A stretch of DNA of 64,000 bases from Pseudomonas allokribbensis. Lineage in GTDB: Bacteria; Pseudomonadota; Gammaproteobacteria; Pseudomonadales; Pseudomonadaceae. Position numbers and translations under genes: made by a program. Positions 1 through 8,286 of the stretch are shown in pieces (position 1 is the stretch's first letter; each line of letters begins with the position of its first letter). Below the pieces are notes generated by a model. That model saw nothing but the letters and a program-made list of their open reading frames with translations. It was not told the origin of the DNA and ran no database searches. The DNA is taken from the NCBI RefSeq assembly GCF_014863605.1, contig NZ_CP062252.1, forward strand, positions 2,799,001 through 2,863,000, given 5' to 3'.

Positions 1-127
1 TCGATGAAAGCGTTCGATCACCGGACAGCCAAACCTTCGTCCAATTGCCCACCCCGACACTCCGGCGTACTGTGACCGGTGAACCACCCGTGATCACACA
101 ATAAATAGAAGATCGAGTGCCTTGCCC

Positions 128-1084
128 ATGGACAACCGCCTGCTGAGCGACCGCAGCAGCGTGTTTCGCCACGCTGACCCGTATGCCGTCTCCGACTATG
201 TGAACCAGCACGTCGGTCAGCATTTCATCGGCCTGTCCCGGACTACCCATCCGCAAGCCAGCCTCAACCACCGCAAACTCGCCGACCTCGATCTGTGTCG
301 TATCAGCTATGGCGGCAGCGTTCGCGTCACTTCGGTGGCGCTGGAAACGGTCTATCACCTGCAAGTCCTGCTGCAAGGCAACTGTCTGTGGCGCGGGCCC
401 AAGCGCGAGCATCATCTGGTGCCGGGCGAATTGTTGTTGATCAACCCGGACGATCCGGTCGACCTGACCTATTCCGACGATTGCGAGAAATTCATCCTCA
501 AGGTGCCGGTCAGCGTGCTGGAGTCGGTGTGCGACGAGCAGCGCTGGTTGCATCCTGCCGGTGGCATCCGGTTTCTGCGCAATCATTACCGGCTCGACGA
601 ACTGGAAGGTTTTACCAACCTGCTCGGCATGATCTGCCAGGAAGCCGAAGCCAGCGATCCGTTGCTGCGGGTGCAGGAGCATTACGCGCAGATCGTCGGC
701 AGCAAACTGATCTCGCTGATGAACACCAACGTCAGCCGTGAATGCCTGAGTTCACCGAGCGTCAGTTTCGAGCGAATCCTCGACTATATAGAGCGCAACC
801 TGAAACAGGATCTGCCTGCCGAGCACCTGGCCACACAGGCGAACATGAGCCTGCGCTCACTCTACGTCTTGTTCGAACGCCAGCTTGGCGTGACCCCGAT
901 GCAATACATCCGCCAGCGCAAGCTGGAACGTATTCATGCCTGCCTCAGCGATCCGAATTGCCCGGTGCGCAACCTCACCGAACTGGCGCTGGACTACGGC
1001 TTCCTGCACCTCGGGCGTTTCTCCGAAAGCTATCGCCAGCAGTTCGGCGAACTGCCGTCCGTGACCTTCAAACGCCGCCACTGA
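128..1084 (+). CDS. benR: BenR/XylS-type AraC-family activator of benzoate degradation
   Basis: This 318-residue protein has the architecture of XylS/BenR: an N-terminal effector-sensing half (about residues 1-200) and a C-terminal AraC-type double helix-turn-helix (about 215-315, with 'QANMSLRSLYVLFERQLGVTPMQ' split by the usual turn and a final 'FLHLGRFSESYRQQFGELP' segment). It should bind benzoate and activate the ben promoter in the cytoplasm. It is read in the same direction as benA, 140 bp upstream, and two copies of the XylS half-site TGCA-N6-GGNTA lie in that gap. A TTG at 122 is in frame, but the ATG at 128 is the better start and gives the usual BenR length. Identification rests on family features plus context. 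Confidence 0.93.
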   Translation: MDNRLLSDRSSVFRHADPYAVSDYVNQHVGQHFIGLSRTTHPQASLNHRKLADLDLCRISYGGSVRVTSVALETVYHLQVLLQGNCLWRGPKREHHLVPGELLLINPDDPVDLTYSDDCEKFILKVPVSVLESVCDEQRWLHPAGGIRFLRNHYRLDELEGFTNLLGMICQEAEASDPLLRVQEHYAQIVGSKLISLMNTNVSRECLSSPSVSFERILDYIERNLKQDLPAEHLATQANMSLRSLYVLFERQLGVTPMQYIRQRKLERIHACLSDPNCPVRNLTELALDYGFLHLGRFSESYRQQFGELPSVTFKRRH

Positions 1085-1126
1085 ATTCCCGCCCCGAAAC
1101 AACCTGAAGCACCTGCCGCGCCGTCC

Positions 1127-1162
1127 TGCACAAAACGGATAACGCTCTGCAGGATTCGGATA
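1127..1162 (+). promoter_or_regulatory. Tandem BenR/XylS-type half-sites upstream of benA
   Basis: Two direct copies of the XylS/BenR consensus TGCA-N6-GGNTA are visible: TGCACAAAACGGATA at 1127-1141 and TGCAGGATTCGGATA at 1148-1162. They start 21 bp apart, two helical turns, as in the Pm promoter of the TOL plasmid. The second copy abuts a possible -35 (TTGCCT, 1163-1168), and TAATCT at 1184-1189 could be the -10, a class II activator layout. The sites are read directly; binding by the BenR encoded just upstream is inferred. Confidence 0.85.
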
Positions 1163-1225
1163 TTGCCTCCCGCGTTGCCTCCCTAATCTGACCTGGCCTG
1201 AACAATAACAATGGAGGCCCCGGCC

Positions 1226-2584
1226 ATGTCCCTGGGAATCGACTACCTCAATGCCATGCTTGAAGAGGACCCCGAGAAGGGTGCCTACCGCTGCAAGCGG
1301 GAGATGTTCACCGATCCGCGGCTGTTCGAACTGGAGATGGCGCACATCTTCGAAGGCAACTGGATCTACCTCGCCCATGAAAGCCAGATCCCCAACGTCA
1401 ATGACTTTCTGACCACCACCATGGGCCGCCAACCCGTCTTCATCGCCCGCAACAAGGCCGGTGAACTCAATGCCTTTCTCAATGCGTGCAGCCATCGCGG
1501 CGCCATGCTCTGCCGGCACAAGTCCGGCAATCGTTCCAGCTACACCTGTCCGTTCCACGGCTGGACGTTCAACAACAGCGGCAAACTGCTCAAGGTCAAG
1601 GACCCGAGCGAGGCCGGCTACCCCGAAGGCTTCAACTGCGAAGGCTCCCACGACCTGACCAACGTCGCGCGTTTCGAATCCTATCGCGGCTTTCTGTTCG
1701 GCAGCCTGAATGCCGACGTGAAGTCTCTCGTCGAGCACCTGGGCGAGTCGGCCAGGATCATCGACATGATCGTCGATCAGTCCCCCGAAGGCCTTGAAGT
1801 GCTGCGTGGTTCCAGCTCTTACATCTATGAAGGCAACTGGAAACTCACCGCCGAAAATGGCGCCGACGGCTATCACGTCAGCTCCGTGCACTGGAACTAC
1901 GCCGCCACTCAGAACCAGCGTCAGCAGCGCGACGCCGGTGAAGAAATCAAGACCATGAGCGCCGGCAGCTGGGCGAAGAAGGGCGGTGGTTTCTACTCGT
2001 TCGAGCACGGCCATCTGCTGCTCTGGACCCGCTGGGCCAACCCCGAGGACCGTCCGGCCTACGAGCGCCGCGATGAACTGGTCCGGGACTTTGGCCAGGC
2101 TCGCGCCGACTGGATGATCGAGAACTCGCGCAACCTGTGCCTGTACCCCAACGTGTATCTGATGGATCAGTTCAGCTCGCAGATCCGCATCGCCCGGCCG
2201 ATCTCCATCGACAAGACCGAGATCACCATTTATTGCATCGCGCCCAAAGGCGAGAGCGCTGAGGCTCGGGCCAAACGCATTCGCCAATACGAAGACTTCT
2301 TCAACGTCAGCGGCATGGCCACCCCGGATGACCTCGAAGAATTCCGCTCGTGCCAGACCGGCTACGGTGCCGGGCGCGGCTGGAACGACATGTCCCGTGG
2401 CGCGACCCATTGGGTCGAAGGCGCGGACGCGGCGGCCGAGGAAATCGACCTCAAGCCATTGCTGTCCGGCATGCGTACCGAAGACGAAGGCCTGTTCGTG
2501 CTGCAACACAAGTACTGGCAGGAAACCATGCTCAAGGCCGTTGCCAGCGATAAAAACCTGATCCCCGTGGAGGCCGTGCAATGA
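1226..2584 (+). CDS. benA: Benzoate 1,2-dioxygenase, alpha (large, Rieske) subunit
   Basis: This is the catalytic subunit of the ring-hydroxylating dioxygenase that converts benzoate to its cis-1,2-dihydrodiol (1-carboxy-1,2-cis-dihydroxycyclohexa-3,5-diene). The Rieske [2Fe-2S] motif is visible as CSHRG followed by YTCPFHGW in the N-terminal third, and the C-terminal half is the mononuclear iron domain (for example [13 protein letters not shown], with the two His ligands). From the ATG at 1226 it has 452 residues, the usual family length. An upstream in-frame ATG at 1211 is less likely because it would place the GGAGG ribosome site (1213-1217) inside the gene. The stop codon overlaps the benB start (ATGA), so the subunits are translationally coupled. 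Confidence 0.96.
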   Translation: MSLGIDYLNAMLEEDPEKGAYRCKREMFTDPRLFELEMAHIFEGNWIYLAHESQIPNVNDFLTTTMGRQPVFIARNKAGELNAFLNACSHRGAMLCRHKSGNRSSYTCPFHGWTFNNSGKLLKVKDPSEAGYPEGFNCEGSHDLTNVARFESYRGFLFGSLNADVKSLVEHLGESARIIDMIVDQSPEGLEVLRGSSSYIYEGNWKLTAENGADGYHVSSVHWNYAATQNQRQQRDAGEEIKTMSAGSWAKKGGGFYSFEHGHLLLWTRWANPEDRPAYERRDELVRDFGQARADWMIENSRNLCLYPNVYLMDQFSSQIRIARPISIDKTEITIYCIAPKGESAEARAKRIRQYEDFFNVSGMATPDDLEEFRSCQTGYGAGRGWNDMSRGATHWVEGADAAAEEIDLKPLLSGMRTEDEGLFVLQHKYWQETMLKAVASDKNLIPVEAVQ

Positions 2585-3069
2585 GCAACCTCTACGACAC
2601 CGTGCGCGATTTTCTCTACCGCGAAGCACGTTATCTCGACGATGGCCAGTGGGATCAGTGGCTGGAGCTCTACGCTGCCGACGCCAGTTTCTGGATGCCG
2701 GCCTGGGACGACCACAACACCCTGACCGAAGACCCGCAAAGCGAAATCTCGCTGATCTGGTACGGCAACCGTGGCGGCCTCGAAGACCGGGTATTCCGGA
2801 TCAAGACCGAGCGCTCCAGCGCGACCATCCCCGACACCCGCACCTCGCACAACCTGAGCAACATCGAGATCGTCGAGCAGGGCGAAGGGCAATGCCGGGT
2901 GCGTTTCAACTGGCACACCCTGAGCTTTCGCTATCAGGTCACCGACAGCTACTTCGGCAGCAGTATCTACACCCTCGACCTGCGCGGCGAACAGCCGCTG
3001 ATCAAGGCCAAGAAAGTCGTGCTGAAGAACGATTACGTCCGTCAGGTCATCGACATCTATCACATCTGA
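2581..3069 (+). CDS. benB: Benzoate 1,2-dioxygenase, beta (small) subunit
   Basis: This 162-residue protein is the small subunit of the alpha3-beta3 benzoate dioxygenase. It has the SnoaL/NTF2-like cone fold typical of ring-hydroxylating dioxygenase beta subunits ([17 protein letters not shown] near the start, then [14 protein letters not shown]). It has no cofactor and a structural role. It overlaps the end of benA by four bases, which fits equimolar production, and is followed 46 bp later by benC. Confidence 0.95.
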   Translation: MSNLYDTVRDFLYREARYLDDGQWDQWLELYAADASFWMPAWDDHNTLTEDPQSEISLIWYGNRGGLEDRVFRIKTERSSATIPDTRTSHNLSNIEIVEQGEGQCRVRFNWHTLSFRYQVTDSYFGSSIYTLDLRGEQPLIKAKKVVLKNDYVRQVIDIYHI

Positions 3070-3115
3070 TCGAGACGGCGGCGAGCCGGGCTCGACGCTG
3101 TGAGCGAGGTGCACC

Positions 3116-4123
3116 ATGAGTTTCCAGATCGCACTGAATTTCGAAGACGGGGTCACCCGTTTCATCGAGGCCTCGGGCCTCGAATCCGTTGCCGACGCGG
3201 CGTATCGCCAAGGCATCAACATTCCGCTGGACTGCCGCGACGGCGCCTGCGGCACCTGCAAGTGTTTCGCCGAGGCCGGGCGATACGACATGGGCGACAA
3301 CTTCATCGACGACGCCTTGAGTGAAGAAGAACTGGCCCAGGGTTACGTCCTGACCTGCCAGATGCGCGCCGAAAGCGATTGCGTGGTGCGGGTGCCGGTC
3401 GGCTCGCAGGTGTGCAAGACCGAGCAGGCGAGTTTCCAGGCGTCGATCAGCGATGTCCGGCAGCTTTCCGAGAGCACCATCGCGCTGTCGATCAAGGGTG
3501 AGTCCCTGAGCAAACTGGCGTTCCTGCCGGGGCAATACGTCAACCTGCAAGTGCCGGGCAGCGAGCAATCCCGTGCCTATTCCTTCAGCTCGTTGCAGAA
3601 GAACGGCGAGGTCAGTTTCCTGATCCGCAATGTCCCCGGCGGCTTGATGAGCAGCTTCCTGACCGGACTGGCCAAGGCGGGCGACAGCCTGAATCTCGCC
3701 GGGCCGCTGGGCAGTTTTTACCTGCGGGAAATCAAGCGGCCGCTGCTGCTGTTGGCGGGCGGCACCGGGCTCGCCCCGTTCACGGCGATGCTGGAGAAAA
3801 TCGCCGAGCAGGGCAGCGAGCATCCGGTTCACCTGATCTACGGCGTGACCAATGATTTCGATCTGGTTGAACTTGACCGCCTCGAAGCCTTCGCCGCGCG
3901 CATCCCGAATTTCAGCTTCGGCGCCTGTGTGGCCAATCCGCAGAGCCAGCACCCGCTCAAGGGCTATGTCACCCAGCACATCGAGCCGCGCCATCTTAAT
4001 GAAGGCGATGTCGACGTGTACCTGTGCGGCCCGCCGCCGATGGTCGAGGCGGTCAGCCAGTACATCCGCGAGCAGGGCATCACGCCGGCGAATTTCTACT
4101 ACGAGAAGTTCGCGGCGGCCTGA
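3116..4123 (+). CDS. benC: Benzoate 1,2-dioxygenase electron transfer component (ferredoxin-FAD reductase)
   Basis: This 335-residue one-component reductase passes electrons from NADH to the Rieske centre of BenA. The N-terminal plant-type [2Fe-2S] ferredoxin domain (about residues 1-95) shows the cysteine cluster CRDGACGTCKC with a fourth Cys in VLTCQ. The FAD domain follows, with RAYSFSS as the flavin-binding RxYS motif, then an NAD-binding domain with LAGGTGLAPF and the terminal CGPPPMVEA. The domain order (ferredoxin first) is the BenC/XylZ order. A GAGGTG ribosome site precedes the ATG. It is the third gene of the ben-cat operon. Confidence 0.95.
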   Translation: MSFQIALNFEDGVTRFIEASGLESVADAAYRQGINIPLDCRDGACGTCKCFAEAGRYDMGDNFIDDALSEEELAQGYVLTCQMRAESDCVVRVPVGSQVCKTEQASFQASISDVRQLSESTIALSIKGESLSKLAFLPGQYVNLQVPGSEQSRAYSFSSLQKNGEVSFLIRNVPGGLMSSFLTGLAKAGDSLNLAGPLGSFYLREIKRPLLLLAGGTGLAPFTAMLEKIAEQGSEHPVHLIYGVTNDFDLVELDRLEAFAARIPNFSFGACVANPQSQHPLKGYVTQHIEPRHLNEGDVDVYLCGPPPMVEAVSQYIREQGITPANFYYEKFAAA

Positions 4124-4150
4124 GTCTTTTTTCTGAATGTCGAGGTTGTC

Positions 4151-4912
4151 ATGAACAACAGATTCGCCAACAAGGTCGCGCTGGTCACCGGCGCGGCGCA
4201 GGGCATCGGTCGCCGGGTGTGCGAGCGATTGCTGGAAGAGGGCGCACACGTCGTCGCCGTCGACCGCTCCGCACTGGTTCACGAACTGCAAGGCGAGGGC
4301 GTTTTGTCGCTGACCGCCGACCTTGAGCAATACGCCGATTGCGCCCGGGTGATGAGCGCCGCCGTCGATGCATTCGGGCGCCTGGATGTGCTGGTCAACA
4401 ACGTCGGCGGCACCATCTGGGCCAAGCCGTTCGAGCACTACGACGTCGAGCAGATCGAGGCCGAAGTGCGCCGCTCGCTGTTCCCGACGTTGTGGTGCTG
4501 CCACGCCGCATTGCCGTACATGCTCAAGCAGGGGCGCGGCGCGATCGTCAATGTGTCGTCGATTGCAACCCGCAGCCTGAACCGTGTTCCGTACGGCGCA
4601 GCCAAGGGCGGCATTAACGCATTGACCGCGTGCCTGGCTTTTGAGAATGCCGAGCGCGGGATCCGGGTCAACGCCACCGCGCCCGGCGGCACCGAAGCAC
4701 CACCCCGGCGCATTCCGCGAAACACCACCGAACAGTCCGCGCAGGAGCAAGCCTGGTATCAGGAAATCGTCGCGCAAACCCTCGATAGCAGCCTGATGAA
4801 ACGCTACGGAACCCTCGACGAACAGGTCGGCGCGATCCTGTTTCTGGCCTCGGACGACGCCTCCTACATCACCGGCGTGACGCTGCCGGTCGGTGGCGGC
4901 GATCTCGGCTGA
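4151..4912 (+). CDS. benD: 1,6-dihydroxycyclohexa-2,4-diene-1-carboxylate dehydrogenase
   Basis: This 253-residue short-chain dehydrogenase oxidises and decarboxylates the benzoate cis-diol to catechol, reducing NAD+. The nucleotide-binding motif TGAAQGIG is at about residues 15-22, NNVGG matches the SDR NNAG motif, and the active site has Ser in VNVSSIA followed by YGAAKGG (YxxxK). Position between benC and catB confirms the assignment among many SDRs. It lies 27 bp after benC, with a GAGGTTGTC ribosome site. Confidence 0.94.
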   Translation: MNNRFANKVALVTGAAQGIGRRVCERLLEEGAHVVAVDRSALVHELQGEGVLSLTADLEQYADCARVMSAAVDAFGRLDVLVNNVGGTIWAKPFEHYDVEQIEAEVRRSLFPTLWCCHAALPYMLKQGRGAIVNVSSIATRSLNRVPYGAAKGGINALTACLAFENAERGIRVNATAPGGTEAPPRRIPRNTTEQSAQEQAWYQEIVAQTLDSSLMKRYGTLDEQVGAILFLASDDASYITGVTLPVGGGDLG

Positions 4913-4934
4913 CACCTATTGAATGGACACCTCA

Positions 4935-6056
4935 ATGAACCGAATCCTGATTGAAAACCTGTCGACGATCATCGTCGACCTGCCGACCCTCCGCCCGCAC
5001 AAACTGGCGATGCACACGATGCAGAACCAGACGCTGGTGATCCTGCGCCTGCGCTGCAGCGATGGCATCGAAGGCATTGGCGAAGCCACCACCATCGGCG
5101 GCCTGGCCTATGGCTACGAAAGTCCGGAAAGCATCAAGGCCAACATCGACGCGCACCTGGCGCCGGCGCTGATTGGCATGGACGCGAGCAACATCAACGC
5201 CGCCATGCAGAAGCTCGACAAAATCGCCAAGGGCAACACCTTCGCCAAGTCCGGGATCGAGAGCGCATTGCTCGACGCCCAAGGCAAACGCCTTGGCCTG
5301 CCCGTGAGCGAACTGCTCGGCGGACGGGTCCGCGACAGCCTCGAAGTCGCCTGGACACTGGCCAGTGGCGACACCGCCCGCGACATCGCCGAGGCCGAGC
5401 AGATGCTTGATCTGCGACGGCATCGGATCTTCAAACTGAAGATCGGCGCCAACCCGCTGGAGCAGGATCTCAAACATGTGGTGGCGATCAAGAAAGCCTT
5501 GGGTGATCGCGCCAGTGTGCGGGTCGACGTCAACCAGTACTGGGACGAGTCCCAGGCGATTCGTGGCTGTCAGGTGTTGGGCGATAACGGTATCGACCTG
5601 ATCGAGCAGCCGATCTCGCGAGTCAATCGTTCCGGGCAGATTCGTCTGAACCAGCGCAGCCCGGCGCCGATCATGGCCGACGAATCCATCGAAAGCGTGG
5701 AAGACGCGTTCAGCCTCGCCGCCGACGGCGCCGCCAGCGCCTTCGCCCTGAAGATCGCCAAGAACGGCGGTCCGCGCGCCGTATTGCGCACTGCGCAAAT
5801 CGCCGAAGCCGCCGGCATCGCCCTGTACGGCGGCACCATGCTCGAAGGCTCCATCGGCACGCTGGCTTCGGCCCACGCGTTCCTCACACTCAGGCAACTG
5901 ACGTGGGACACCGAGCTGTTCGGCCCGTTGCTGCTGACCGAAGACATCGTCACCGAGCGCCCGCAGTACCGCGACTTTCACCTGCATATTCCACGCACCC
6001 CAGGCCTGGGCCTGACGCTGGATGAAGAGCGTCTGGCGCGTTTTCGCCGGCACTGA
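4935..6056 (+). CDS. catB: Muconate cycloisomerase I
   Basis: This enolase-superfamily lactonising enzyme converts cis,cis-muconate to (+)-muconolactone using Mn2+. The catalytic Lys lies in HRIFKLKIG (KxK), and metal ligands Asp/Glu/Asp lie in VRVDVNQYWDE, IDLIEQPI and IMADESI. An in-frame ATG at 4923 also exists, but the ATG at 4935 gives 373 residues and an N-terminus (MNRILIENLSTIIVDLP) that aligns in length with known CatB proteins as I recall them. Neither start has a strong ribosome site. The gene lies directly behind benD, so the upper and lower pathways are expressed together; no separate catR is present next to it. Confidence 0.94.
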   Translation: MNRILIENLSTIIVDLPTLRPHKLAMHTMQNQTLVILRLRCSDGIEGIGEATTIGGLAYGYESPESIKANIDAHLAPALIGMDASNINAAMQKLDKIAKGNTFAKSGIESALLDAQGKRLGLPVSELLGGRVRDSLEVAWTLASGDTARDIAEAEQMLDLRRHRIFKLKIGANPLEQDLKHVVAIKKALGDRASVRVDVNQYWDESQAIRGCQVLGDNGIDLIEQPISRVNRSGQIRLNQRSPAPIMADESIESVEDAFSLAADGAASAFALKIAKNGGPRAVLRTAQIAEAAGIALYGGTMLEGSIGTLASAHAFLTLRQLTWDTELFGPLLLTEDIVTERPQYRDFHLHIPRTPGLGLTLDEERLARFRRH

Positions 6057-6074
6057 TTCCCCAAGGAGAACGCC

Positions 6075-6365
6075 ATGCTGTTCCACGTAAAAATGACCGT
6101 GAAATTGCCCGCCGACCTGGACCCGGCCGTTGCCACAAAGCTCAAGGCCGACGAGAAAGAACTCGCCCAGCGCCTGCAACGCGAAGGCCAGTGGCGACAC
6201 CTCTGGCGCATCGCCGGGCACTACGCCAATTACAGCGTGTTCGACGTACCCAGCGTCGAGGCGCTGCACGACACCCTGATGCTGTTGCCGCTGTTTCCCT
6301 ACATGGAGATCGAGATCGACGGCCTCTGCCGTCATCCCTCGTCGATCCACGCCGACGACCGCTGA
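6075..6365 (+). CDS. catC: Muconolactone delta-isomerase
   Basis: This 96-residue protein moves the double bond of muconolactone to give beta-ketoadipate enol-lactone. It has the CatC ferredoxin-like fold, with the characteristic start MLFHVKMTVKLPAD and the later WRIAGHYANYSVFDV and LPLFPYMEIE segments; length is as expected for the family, which forms a decamer. A strong AAGGAG ribosome site lies at 6063-6068. It sits 18 bp after catB and 41 bp before catA. Confidence 0.95.
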   Translation: MLFHVKMTVKLPADLDPAVATKLKADEKELAQRLQREGQWRHLWRIAGHYANYSVFDVPSVEALHDTLMLLPLFPYMEIEIDGLCRHPSSIHADDR

Positions 6366-6406
6366 GCCCGGACTCAACCCCACAACAACAAGATGAGGTG
6401 AACATC

Positions 6407-7321
6407 ATGACCGTGAACATTGCCCACACTGCCCAATTGCAGAAGTTCTTCGAAGAAGCCGCCGGTTTTGCCAACGATGGCGGCAGCTCGCGCTTGAAAA
6501 CCATCGTCCTGCGGGTGTTGCAGGACACCGCCCGGATCATCGAAGACCTGGACATCAGCGAAGACGAATTCTGGAAAGCCGTCGATTACCTCAACCGTCT
6601 GGGTGGCCGATCCGAAGCCGGGCTGCTGGTGGCCGGCCTCGGGCTTGAGCATTTCCTCGACCTGTTGCAGGACGCCAAGGATGCGCAGATCGGTTTGACC
6701 GGCGGCACACCGCGCACCATCGAAGGCCCGTTGTACGTGGCCGGCGCGCCGCTGTACGAAGGTGAATGCCGGATGGACGACGGCAGCGAGGAAGGCGTCG
6801 CCACGGTGATGTTCCTTGAAGGCCAAGTGTTCGACCCGCAGGGCCAACCGCTGGCCGGCGCCACGGTCGACCTGTGGCATGCCAACACCAAGGGTACTTA
6901 CTCGTTCTTCGATCAGAGCCAGTCCGACTACAACCTTCGCCGCCGGATCATCACCGACGCCGAAGGCCGTTACCGCGCCCGCAGCATCGTGCCTTCCGGT
7001 TATGGCTGCGATCCCCAGGGCCCGACTCAGGAATGCCTGAACCTGCTTGGCCGCCACGGCCAGCGCCCGGCTCATATTCACTTCTTCATTTCCGCGCCTG
7101 GGCATCGGCACCTGACGACGCAGATCAATCTGTCGGGGGACAAATACCTGTGGGATGACTTCGCCTATGCAACCCGTGAGGGGTTGGTCGGGGAAGTCGA
7201 GTTTCGTGAGGATGCCGCGGGGCGTCGTGCCGAATTGAAGTTCGACTTCCAGTTGCAACAGGCGCCGGATTCGGCAGCCGAACAGCGCAGTCAACGGCCA
7301 CGGGCGTTGCAGGAATCCTGA
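6407..7321 (+). CDS. catA: Catechol 1,2-dioxygenase (intradiol)
   Basis: This 304-residue non-haem Fe(III) enzyme cleaves catechol between the hydroxyls to cis,cis-muconate. The four iron ligands are recognisable: Tyr in PLYVAGAPLY, Tyr in VPSGYGCDP and the two His in RPAHIHFFIS. The N-terminal helical dimer/lipid-binding domain precedes the intradiol beta-sandwich. The reading frame is open from further upstream, but the ATG at 6407, preceded by GATGAGGTG, is the start that matches known CatA proteins. It is the last gene of the operon; the next 320 bp are non-coding and contain strong palindromes. Confidence 0.96.
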   Translation: MTVNIAHTAQLQKFFEEAAGFANDGGSSRLKTIVLRVLQDTARIIEDLDISEDEFWKAVDYLNRLGGRSEAGLLVAGLGLEHFLDLLQDAKDAQIGLTGGTPRTIEGPLYVAGAPLYEGECRMDDGSEEGVATVMFLEGQVFDPQGQPLAGATVDLWHANTKGTYSFFDQSQSDYNLRRRIITDAEGRYRARSIVPSGYGCDPQGPTQECLNLLGRHGQRPAHIHFFISAPGHRHLTTQINLSGDKYLWDDFAYATREGLVGEVEFREDAAGRRAELKFDFQLQQAPDSAAEQRSQRPRALQES

Positions 7322-7347
7322 TTCCAGAGCTCTGACCGGATTGGTTG

Positions 7348-7371
7348 AACTGCGCAAGAAGTTGCGCAGTT
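7348..7371. repeat. Hairpin, first copy of the TGCGCAAGAAGTTGCGCA unit
   Basis: The 24 bases form a perfect stem: AACTGCGCAA and TTGCGCAGTT (10 bp) around a GAAG loop. It starts 26 bp after the catA stop, so it could act as the 3' end of the ben-cat transcript, though no T-run follows. The same 18-base core recurs twice in the large palindrome 60 bp downstream. Confidence 0.8.
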
Positions 7372-7430
7372 GTCCGTAATAAAACCAGGTTCAAAACCGC
7401 TACAGGCCTTGCCGATCATGGCCTACAGCC

Positions 7431-7476
7431 AAGTGCGCAAGAAGTTGCGCAGTACTGCGCAACTTCTTGCGCACTT
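7431..7476. repeat. 46-bp perfect palindrome followed by T-rich DNA
   Basis: Bases 7431-7453 are the exact reverse complement of 7454-7476. Each half contains the unit TGCGCAAGAAGTTGCGCA, itself an inverted repeat, so the sequence can form either one long cruciform/hairpin or two short ones. It is followed by TTTTTCGCTTTTT on the + strand, so a bidirectional transcription terminator between catA and hcp is the simplest role; a repeat-family (REP-like) origin is an alternative. Confidence 0.85.
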
Positions 7477-7558
7477 TTTCGCTTTTTCCTACAGAAAAAA
7501 ACGAAAAAAAACCGCGCGAGCTTCGTAAACCCTTGATAGGTAATGGCCATATGATAGC

Positions 7559-7574
7559 TGGCACGGCTTTTGAT
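7559..7574 (+). promoter_or_regulatory. Candidate sigma-54 (-24/-12) promoter for hcp
   Basis: TGGCACGGCTTTTGAT matches the consensus TGGCAC-N5-TTGC with correct spacing and a single deviation (TTGA instead of TTGC). It lies about 57 nt before the ribosome site region of hcp. RpoN control of hcp/vgrG islands is known in several Gram-negative bacteria; here it is only inferred. Confidence 0.4.
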
Positions 7575-7642
7575 TACTCCTTTGCCACCTGGACAGGCAA
7601 TCACGCCGTCCGGTCCTGTCTTTTGAGCAAGGAGCACACCCC

Positions 7643-8158
7643 ATGGCAACACCAGCGTACATGTCGGTTACCGGCGAAAAACAAGGCCTGATCACTGCCG
7701 GCGCCTTCACCGCCGACTCCGTTGGCAACACCTACCAGGAAGGCCACGAAGACCAGGTCATGGTTCAGGCTTTCACCCACGACGTGATCATCCCGCGTGA
7801 CCCGCAATCCGGTCAGCCAACCGGTCAGCGCGTTCACAAGCCAGTTGTGATCACCAAGGTCTACGACAAGGCTTCGCCTCTGCTGCAAGCGGCTCTGACC
7901 TCCGGCGAGCGCATGAGCGAAATCGTTATCCAGTGGTACCGCACTTCGGCGCAAGGCACCCAAGAGCACTACTACACCACCAAACTGGAAGACGCGATCA
8001 TCGTCGCCATCAACAACAAAATGCACAACTGCCAGGATCCAGGCAACGCGCACTTCACCCACCTGGAAGAAGTGCAGTTCACCTACCGCAAAATCACCTG
8101 GACCCACGAAGTATCCGGTACTTCGGGTTCCGATGACTGGCGTGCTCCAGTCGTTTAA
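7643..8158 (+). CDS. hcp: Type VI secretion tube protein Hcp (TssD)
   Basis: Hcp forms hexameric rings that stack into the inner tube of the type VI secretion system and are expelled with effectors. The 171-residue sequence has the family features: the start MATPAYMSVTGEKQG, then HDVIIPRDPQSGQPTGQR, ITKVYDKASPLL, and near the end HLEEVQFTYRKITWTH. Length is typical. An AAGGAG ribosome site lies at 7629-7634. It is the first gene of an orphan T6SS island: no sheath, baseplate or ATPase genes are in the window, so it must work with a main cluster elsewhere. Confidence 0.96.
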   Translation: MATPAYMSVTGEKQGLITAGAFTADSVGNTYQEGHEDQVMVQAFTHDVIIPRDPQSGQPTGQRVHKPVVITKVYDKASPLLQAALTSGERMSEIVIQWYRTSAQGTQEHYYTTKLEDAIIVAINNKMHNCQDPGNAHFTHLEEVQFTYRKITWTHEVSGTSGSDDWRAPVV

Positions 8159-8178
8159 TTACGACTGATGGTTGTACC

Positions 8179-8205
8179 GCCTCGGCCGGTTTCGCCGGTC
8201 GAGGC
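8179..8205 (+). terminator. Hairpin between hcp and vgrG
   Basis: GCCTCGGCCGG and CCGGTCGAGGC pair with one mismatch around a short loop, 20 bp after the hcp stop. No T-run follows. It may partly terminate or protect the hcp transcript so that Hcp is made in excess over VgrG. Confidence 0.45.
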
Positions 8206-8286
8206 ACCTTCACTACTCAAAGAATTTTCAGCGTCAGATTCTTATCGATCTGGCGTGCGCAGCAGCACAGCACGAGGGACAAGGGA

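Larger units (their letters stand above)
7322..7642. other. Non-coding gap between catA and hcp with palindromic repeats and a candidate sigma-54 promoter
   Basis: No gene is supported here. The gap holds a 24-bp hairpin, a 46-bp perfect palindrome made of the same unit, a run of T and A residues, and, close to hcp, a sequence resembling a -24/-12 promoter. It marks the border between the aromatic operon and the type VI secretion island. Confidence 0.8.

Noticed and set aside
4923..4934. Earlier catB start at 4923
   Set aside because: It has no ribosome site and would add four residues not expected from the family; the ATG at 4935 gives the usual length.
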